Shown here: piece by piece, positions 22,865-31,800 of the stretch
How the letters are laid out: the number at the start of each line of letters is the position of its first letter
How positions within the stretch are numbered: position 1 is the first letter of the stretch
Assembly: GCA_035771165.1 (NCBI GenBank)
Contig: JAWNZC010000471.1
Span: 703,501 to 767,500, forward strand
DNA from: Paragorgia papillata
Taxonomy: Eukaryota; Cnidaria; Anthozoa; Scleralcyonacea; Coralliidae
Reading direction: 5' to 3'
Length of the DNA: 64,000 nt
Notes under the pieces: generated by a model
Databases searched by the model: none
Told to the model about the DNA's origin: nothing
The model's input: the letters and a program-made list of their open reading frames with translations, nothing else
Program-made: the position numbers and the translations under genes

Positions 22865-25800
22865 TAGGCCGAGTAAAGATTATAACAAGACTAAATTATA
22901 ATAATAAGCGTAATGACTTTTGCCATTTTTGACTACCTCAACTTGTGTTTTTCCAGGGTCCTGTGATCTAACATATTTTCCGTGCTTTTATCGTCCTTGA
23001 CGAGCTAATCTCGTTGTTTTTATCATTCTTAGTGGCTGAAATCAGTCGTGTCCTTGCAGTGCAACATCGCCAAACATCTGGTATCACTCTCCGCTCCGAA
23101 ACTCCCAGACGGCATTAAGAAAAACGTTAAAACAGTCCCCTCTGTCGCTCCGCTTAATCACGTCATGTCAACCGCGAGAACGACAACGACCACTAGTAGC
23201 ACGATTTCTAGAGGCGTTACCATGGATACCAAACTCTCCAAACCTACCCCGGGCACTACGTCATCATCCGCATCTCCAGTCGTACTCAGTACAACGGTTA
23301 AGACCGTCTCCCTGACAAAACCGAGCAACGTCACCACTAAAGCGGTACCCAGTTCCCCGACAAACTCGTCGTTATCATCAAACGTCACCGCGTTCAACAG
23401 AGTCGTCACAACTCACACCATCACTTCTGGCGGGAAAACTCTGACCAAACCAATCACCATTCTTTACGCATCACCGTCGAAAAACCTGACTCAGCAAAAC
23501 GGCGTCGGTTCGAATATCACAAAACACTTAACGTTTAACAATTGTATGAACAAGGTCTCGACCACTGATAATAAATCAGCGTTCAAACTGGACACTAATT
23601 CGAAGACTCCTACACTACACTCTTCGCTTAATTCAACCAAGGGGAGCGTTTTGAACGATTTAAAGGCCTTAGCCAACGGACCTTTACAGAGTATCAAAAC
23701 TAGAACGGTCGGGGAGTCGACAAAGGCGGTGAGTGTTTCACCGCCGGGGATGAATTCTGCTAGGATGAATGTCGTGGGTACCATGTCGGCGGGTCTAAGT
23801 TCGGCGTCCGGTCCGACGAAGGTTATAGTGTTAACGAATAGCGCGAATAGTAATATTATTAAGAGTATCGCGAGTACGACGTTATCGACGAGTATACAAA
23901 GACCGGTGGTGAACTCGGCGACACAGGGGAATTCTGGGACACGTGGGACGAGTGTGACGACGTCAGTGACGAGCCCGACTGTACAGAGGATTGTGCTAGG
24001 TGCCAGTCCTCAGAAGGGACTGGTGAATGGTGCTGGCAGCGGGGGAGCGACCACGACTCATGCTGCTACAAGTCCGAACGCAGTCAGTGCTATTTGCGCC
24101 CTATCAGGAGCGGATACACTACAAGGTAATTACTATACACTTGTTGACTGGCGCCGAGGGAAACATCGAGTTTTACGGGCCCGAAGGCTTCAATTTTCAC
24201 CCGAGGGTGACATTGAAGCCTGAGGGACCGTAAAACTTGATGTTTCTCGAGGCAAAAGTCAACAAGCGTTTTGTTATATACCAAAGACTTTTAAAATACA
24301 AAATACCAAACTGACTCGAAACTTGAAAAAGGCAAAAAGACTTACCAAAACACTTCGAAACTTGAAAAAGGCAAAAAGACTTACCAAAACACTTCGAAAC
24401 TTGTAAAAGGCAAAAAGACTTACCAAAACACTTTGACTTTGTCTTCGCATTTCAATTCAACTGAACAAATACACCAGACTCAACAAGTACAAAGAACAGC
24501 TTTAAATTTATCCACATTTTCTTCAGACCTTCTTTGAAGATATGTATAGATATTCTTTCCTTTGGAAAATGGACTATTTCGTACCGAACAAGCTCGAAAC
24601 AGCTCTTGTTTTCAAAATGTTCCGAAAAGTCCAAAGTTCTTGATCTGATGCAATAATCATTGTGTATTCACGTGAACAACGCATGATTAAAGCTGACGTC
24701 AGAGGGAAACATTGCACTGTTTCCTTCTTCGTTGTTGACGTCAGAGGGAAACAGTGCAATGTTTCCCTCGGCAGAAAGAAACATTGAGTTTGTTGAACAA
24801 CACGTGACCATGATTTGACCAATAGGATTTCATCTTTGGCAAACGAAATTCTTTGGTATATAACAATATAATTTATATACCCGAAGCGAGAGGAATTTGA
24901 TGAAATATTACCCCGTCGGTTATTATCCCGAGAGTGATATCAGTGGCTCTGAGATGTCCGAATACGGAAATCCTTCGATCTGATTGGTTCATAAGCGGTC
25001 GGATATTTCCCCCATCCGCCCGCTCAGAGCTAGCCTGGTCCAGGTAACCACTAATCTCATTCTCGCATCATCAGGGCTAAATCCACTTATGACGATTGCA
25101 ATTTCACTCATAGCCAATAAAAACGCGCGAAAATTCAACCAATAGGAAAGCAGAAGTCTTTAGTGGTTACCAGGCTAGTTCAGAGCTAGCCTATACGTGC
25201 AGACGCTCCGTCCCAGATCCCAAATATCCGGGGATTTTCCGAACGTCTGCGCGTAGGCTAGCTCAGAGCCGAAAGATATAGAAAACTTAGTTTATCAGAG
25301 ATAAAGAACTCAATTACAAATGCACTTTGATTAAGTAACGAAGAACTAAAGAAGCCAAACAAATATCTGTTAAAGAAAATGTTTCGAGTTTTGCAATGGC
25401 GTTTTCATGTCTCTAATAATTTTTAAGTTAAATAATAATTATTTCAGCAAGGCCATATAATAAACTACTTATTGATCTCGCTTGTTCGGTCTGTCTAGTG
25501 AAATATCGGACCTCTGTTTTTTGCATGGACCTCCAGTCGCTGCGCTCGTCTCGCTCCAATTCTAAAAAACATCGGTCCGGTATTTCACTAGTACAGACTG
25601 AACAAGCGAGGCCAATAACTCGATAAATATACGTTATTTACCGGCTGGGAGGTCCGTATAGAAAAATATTTGCCCGAGGTCTTAAAAAAGGCCCGAGGCC
25701 GCAGGCCGAGGGACATTTTTGAGACCGAGGGCAAATATTTTTCTGTACGGACGGACCAAAATTACGCAACTTAATTCAATTATGTTAATTTATCTAATTA

Positions 25801-28800
25801 TGTAAGAAAAAATTGTTACATAATTAGATAAATTAACATAATTGAATTAAGTTGCGTAATCGAGATGACGTTCACGTGATATTCAAAAGTTCAAAGTTTA
25901 TCGTTCGAGAGTAAACAACTGCCGACATGCAGTCTGACAGGGAAGCTTGGAACCTTTTTTGTCATAAAAAAACATTCAAAACTTGAAGATCTAGTTACGA
26001 AGGAAAGTCAAAATGCAGTACAAGTGTTTTTAAAGTTTAGTTGATAAAGATTCTTCGTCGTTCTTCTTCATCGCTTGCTCATTTTTGGCTATTCGCTTGG
26101 AAAGTCACTTTCAATATTTGGCTGACTGCATGAAAATCTTTACTGGAAAACTTAAATATTTGAAAAAAGTTACCTTAACTTGTTCAGCATTGCATTGTCT
26201 GTTTTCACTCTGTGAATTTTACCTTCGATCACAAGGGCTCTATTTAAATGCGTATTGTATTTTTCAAGTTCGTATTTTCCTGTAACTTAACAATTTCCTT
26301 GTCAACATCTCAATGTTCGGGCGAAACATCTTCGTGTTTTTCTGTTGTTGACGAGCCTCGTTTTGGTTTTCATGCGTGGAATCCAGTACTCGAACTTGAA
26401 TTTCCCGCCACAGCGGGGCATTCACTCGAATTCCCCTTCCGCTGTTTTTGCGCCTGCGCAAGCTCCCGAGCAAAAAAGAGCGGGAAACTATTGTTATTCT
26501 GTAACTCGACGAGACTGCCACACGTTTCTTTCAAGTTTTAGGAAAACTAGTGAAATTTTAAAGTTCATACTTACTGTATAACTGCATTATTAATATCTTT
26601 AAAGTGCTTATGAAACGAAGTTTGTTTATTTGAAAGTACTTTTGAAATGACAGAGTAACATATTTTGCTGTTTTTTGTTTCCTGGCTTCGTTCTTGAGAT
26701 ATTTCAGTTTCTTTTATATGTGAAACCATGGATAGTAAAAAGACTGGATTGGAAACTTGATGGCGTGAGCATAACAACCTGGTTGCAATTGACAAGCTTA
26801 AAAAACCCGAGTATATTCAAAGTTTGGGATTAATACAGCCTAAAATGATAATCGAATGTCTGTAAATACGACAAAGCCACAATACGACAAAATGCCCGTC
26901 TATTCTTACTCATTTTAAAAGAAGATATCAAGGTTTACTAGTTAAAATATGCATCCCAAATTCCGAGCAAAACAAAGCACAATTTGGGGACGCCAGTTTC
27001 TTCAAAACAACACAGGAATCATCAAAACAAAGATCAACAACGCTTACCCCGAACGCTCGATTGTGGCTTAGGCAGGTTTGTAAGGCGATAAAATCATTTA
27101 AAACGTCAACATAGTCATCTGAATGTGAGGATATGAAGAATTTGAAGAAAAGTTCACTAAAAACCTCAGTAAAACAAGCGTACTCACGCCATTCGTGACA
27201 TCACAATTTGCAACTAGGTTTCAACATCTCTCGAGCAAAGAAAAACGCTTTTCAGCCAATCAGCGGCCTGGAAACACCTCACGTGACTATTAGTTTCCAA
27301 TCCATTCATTTTACTATCCATGGTGAAACTAACCAGTGACATCACAACGTGCATAATGACTTACTGGGAAAGGTTCTATATATATTTGCTATTATTAAAC
27401 GGAATCAGTTGAAAATGTATATTTTTGTTGTTGTAAGGGGAAAACACACACACATAATTGCTTCGAAGTGATTCCGTCTGATAATAGAAAATGCACGTTG
27501 TGATGTCACTGGTTAGTTTCGCTTATAAAACAAACTGTGATATCTTCTAAACAAAACAAGGAAACAAAAAACATCAAAAGATGTTACTTTGTCATTTTAG
27601 AACTACTTTCAAATAAGACAAACTTAATTTTCGTTTCATAAACACTTTAAATATCCAGACAAACGCTATTTTCGTTTGTTTTTGCTGTACAAGCTGGTTA
27701 AACTCAGAGAAAATATCTGAGCTCCAGGCAGGACTCGAACCCATGACCTTCCGAATGCCAACCGGACGCGCTCTCAAACTGAAAACACTAATAACAGACA
27801 AACGCTATTTTGTTGTTGTTGAGAGTGAAGAAAAACAAGATAGTTTTGTTGTTTTCAGAATCTGAGTTGAGTAAACTGGATCCTCGTCTTGTTCATGTGT
27901 TGGCTTATCAAAAATTGCAGCAGTTAGTGGCTCAAACTACGAATAAGGCAAGTGATTTGGCATACGGATTTGTGATGATGGTGGTGGTCAGGTGATGGTG
28001 GTAGTGGTAATGTAATTGTGGTGGTAATGATTAGGGTGATAGTGGAGGTAGTGATGGTTATGGTGGTGGTATTAGTGGTGATAGTGGTGGTGGTGATTTT
28101 AATGGTGATGGTGGTGGTGATGATGGTTATGGTGGTAGTGTTGATTTTAATAGTGGTGGTGAAGGTGATGGTGGTTTTGTGGTAGCCTGCGTGCAGACTC
28201 CACCTGAATTTAATAATTAAATATCATATAGAGTCTGCGCATCGGCGGCAGAAAGCTTGTTCTGTCACGTGGGACTTTTGGAATAATTAAAATAATGTAG
28301 ACGCGAGAAATTCATAATTATTCAGAATTGTGAATTATTCAGTATTATTCAGAATTCATAATTATTCAGAACAGATCGGCTAGAAGTGGAACGGCTTGGA
28401 AAATCAAGGACTTCCCATAGCCTGTGCCAGCACTAAAAAAGATCGACTTCCCCAGAAAGAATTCCTTGAGGATACGCTTCTCTCTTCATAAAGATTTCCT
28501 ACTTGAAAAAAGCCACAGACAACGTCAAGAGCACGTACGAAAGTTTCACCTTTGAGCTTCTCAGGATCGATATAAAACGCCATGTTTATTCCTTGGTATT
28601 AAATCGCTTTTAACATAAATTATAACTAATCATGAATATTTAGCGATTGACCAATCACACGCTTTCCCCGCTTTTGTGGGGAAACCCACGTGACAGAACA
28701 AGCTTTCTGCCGCCGATGCGCAGACTCTATATGATATTTAATTATTAAATTCAGGTGGAGTCTGCACGCAGGCTAGTTTTGTGGTGGTAGTGCAATAGTG

Positions 28801-31800
28801 GTTTTGGTGATGGTCGTGATAGTCGGGTAGTGGTGGCGATGGGGGTAACTGATGGTGGTGGTAGGTTTGATTTAGCGTGCATGTATTATCTATTATTAAT
28901 GTTACTGATGATGCAGGCTTTGACTGGCAATTGTGCCATCTTGCTAAACTAAACTAAACTAACCTTATTTATACTGGATAACTCTATCAGTTATATCTAA
29001 ACTGTTATCCTCAGAGGTCCAGTAAGGGCCATCCCTCAATGGTCCAGTGTTACTACAGGAGGAAACCGGAGTACCCGGAGGAAACCTGTGGTGTTTAGTA
29101 GAGTCAAACTGGAAGCACTCTTCTCACATGCGGCCAAGGTGACATTTCCAATCAGATAACTGCTGAGAGCAGGAATCGAACCCGGGCCACTGAGGTGAAA
29201 GGCACGTGCACTAACCACTGTGCCACCAACACCCCTTGCTCTTCTAAAGTTAACTTTATTCAAATTTCTTCTTACCAGGTCAACTCTACCAACTCGTCTG
29301 TCTCTAGAAAAATATCTTTCAATGGCACTAAAGAAACAGTTTTCCTCCCGCAAAACGGTAATACACGAGTAGCTCAGTCATTAGGTTGCAGGTTCGTTCC
29401 CTGTCTGGAACCCACACACACAGAGATTTCCGTCGTCCGTCTATTTTCCCGTCGTTAAAACAATTAGAAAGCCGGACGACAAACTACCCGACGGTCCAGA
29501 CTGGGACAGTGGAAGACCGTCAAAATCCGTCAGTCAGAAGCCTTTCGTGACTTTATCGAGTTATAACGACACTTCGAAAAGGTTAATTGATAAAGACACT
29601 CTAAGGAGAACTCGGCTACGCCTTGCTTTACGATTTTCCCATGCATGTTCTTCATCGCTTGCCCTTCTTTATAGAGCTGGCGACTTCATAAAACAAAATG
29701 TTTGTACAACTTCCATATATTAATTGTTTATTTTAGCCAAGCGTCTGTTATTTACTTACGTTGCTTATTTCTAGTTCCACGTGGTAAGGCCATGGCTGTG
29801 TTATGTCCAATCAATGGCGAGGGATCGTCTTGTCCCATGATCTACAAGACCTTGAACATTGGTCAAGGTAGGTGTTTAAAAGATAATATGACACTACGTA
29901 CTTGGGTCCACCTTTTATTTAAGGAAATTGTCAATTTGAGTATGAATCATTTTAAGGCATCTCATTTTCCAAAATGGGCAGTTCTAAATTATAAAATGTA
30001 CTGTTCTAAAATTGACGGAAATCAGCTCAAATAACAGCTAAACATTGTTTATCATGCTAAAATGGATTAAACAAGCAAGAACTTCATTCCTACCAAGTTT
30101 ACCCTTTTAAAACCATATTTTCCGTGCGTTATCTTTAATGTGCGCAAAGGATTGTGGTTAAATGTACAAGACGCCATCTTTTTCGGTACGGCCAATTGAG
30201 TTTTTACTCAAATTACTAAAATTGCCTCATGGGATCATTTGCTCCCTTTTATTATATGACACGGATTACTTCCGGTAAAATCACGCGCTGTGATTGGCTG
30301 CTGAAGGGGCGAGATTTCTCCGTAATGCCCACGAGCATTATGAAAATTGTTATGAAAAAATAGATGAAATAGACGACGATGAACATTATAAAAGTAAATT
30401 CTAGTATCCAGACGAGAAAGAAACGGAAGAAAATAACGCTAGTTCGGTGTTTTGACGAAGTTAAAGGAAGCGAAGATCAAGAAATACAAGATTGATTTTG
30501 AAATAAAAAGTGCCATATAATAAACTACTTAATAACCTCGACCGTTCGGTCTTTACGGTAAAATATTTAACCTCGGTCTTGAACGTATTAACCTCGCTAT
30601 CGCTCGGTCTATACAGCAAGACCTCGGTTTAATATTTTACCGTAAAGACCTCACTCTCGGTTATTAAGTAGTTATTATTATATGGTTGGGCTTGTTTTCG
30701 GGTCATTACGCCAAACGGCGCACGCTAATTGGTTGCTGAGAGGTCCGGAAAAAGCCGTAATGCCCTCTCGGCACTGTGAGAGGGCATTACGTCATTTTTA
30801 ATGACCTGCAAGTTTTGGCGGGAAAATTACTGAGTTGATTTGAATGAAAATAAAAGCGAATTAGATATATTCGTTGGAAAATTTTGAACAATAATACGTC
30901 CTGAAACATCAGTGTTTCTTTTTATAAAAACTTCTTATTTAAAAGCACGAAAAATAAAAGCCTAACAGGTGTAAACATGAAGCGAAACGAACAAGCTCAA
31001 AAGTAAGAACTAAGGTGAACAGCGACACCTGATCAAGACAAACGTAGAACTAAAAACAGATAAGAAAACAAACCAAAAGCCATATAATAAAAGGCTTATT
31101 AACCTCGTTTTCTCGGTCTGTACGGGAAAGTATTTGCCCTCTGTTTCTCTCGCACAAACCTCGCTCCTTCGTCGCTCGGCCTGTACGAAAACCTCAGGCA
31201 AATACTTTCCCGTACAGACCTCGAACTCGGTTAATAAGCCTTTAAAATAGTTACTACACTACTATAACGCCAGTGTCGTTCTCATTACCTGTACTCTAAA
31301 GCTTACATGCATCTTTCTTACATCTTCCAATAAAAAAATTGTTTTAAACCTTTTAAAATATTTTGCTCCCCTGATTTTTTGTCTCATTTTACAACGCCTC
31401 TTGAATCCTTTTATTTCAGCTCCCGATATGGATGTATGTTTAAGAAATTACGGATATTGCAATTATTTATCGGATAAACACTGCTGTGTATTTTACGACG
31501 AGGTTAGTGCCATTGTTAATATACTTCATAGTTATTCTAAGTTAAAGCAACGACGTTTCTGATTGGTTGGTTGTCGTGCGTGTTCCATTTCTCGAGGGAG
31601 CACGAAAAAAAGCGCGGGAAAACATCTTCGGAAAGAGATAAGAAAACTACTCACCAAAAACGAAGCAAACAAACTAGCAACTGATCTATGGCAACATTTA
31701 AATATTAGGTGGAAGACCTTGGAATATTTATAATTAGTATAAATACACAGGTGATTAGAGAAAATCGCGCGCGCTGATTGGTCGAGCTACTTCGGATTAA

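Larger units (their letters stand above)
24870..27858 (+). other. PHF12 intron 11, distal part, foldback-rich
   Basis: No exon is seen. It contains the foldbacks 25452-25636 and 25761-25860, the 26600-27655 MITE and a minus-strand SINE at 27715-27785. Confidence 0.6.

Noticed and set aside
29467..29700. Long open stretch after PHF12 exon 13 that could be an extra exon
   Set aside because: In the phase required by exon 13 both possible acceptors run into stops, and exon 13 joins exon 14 directly in phase.
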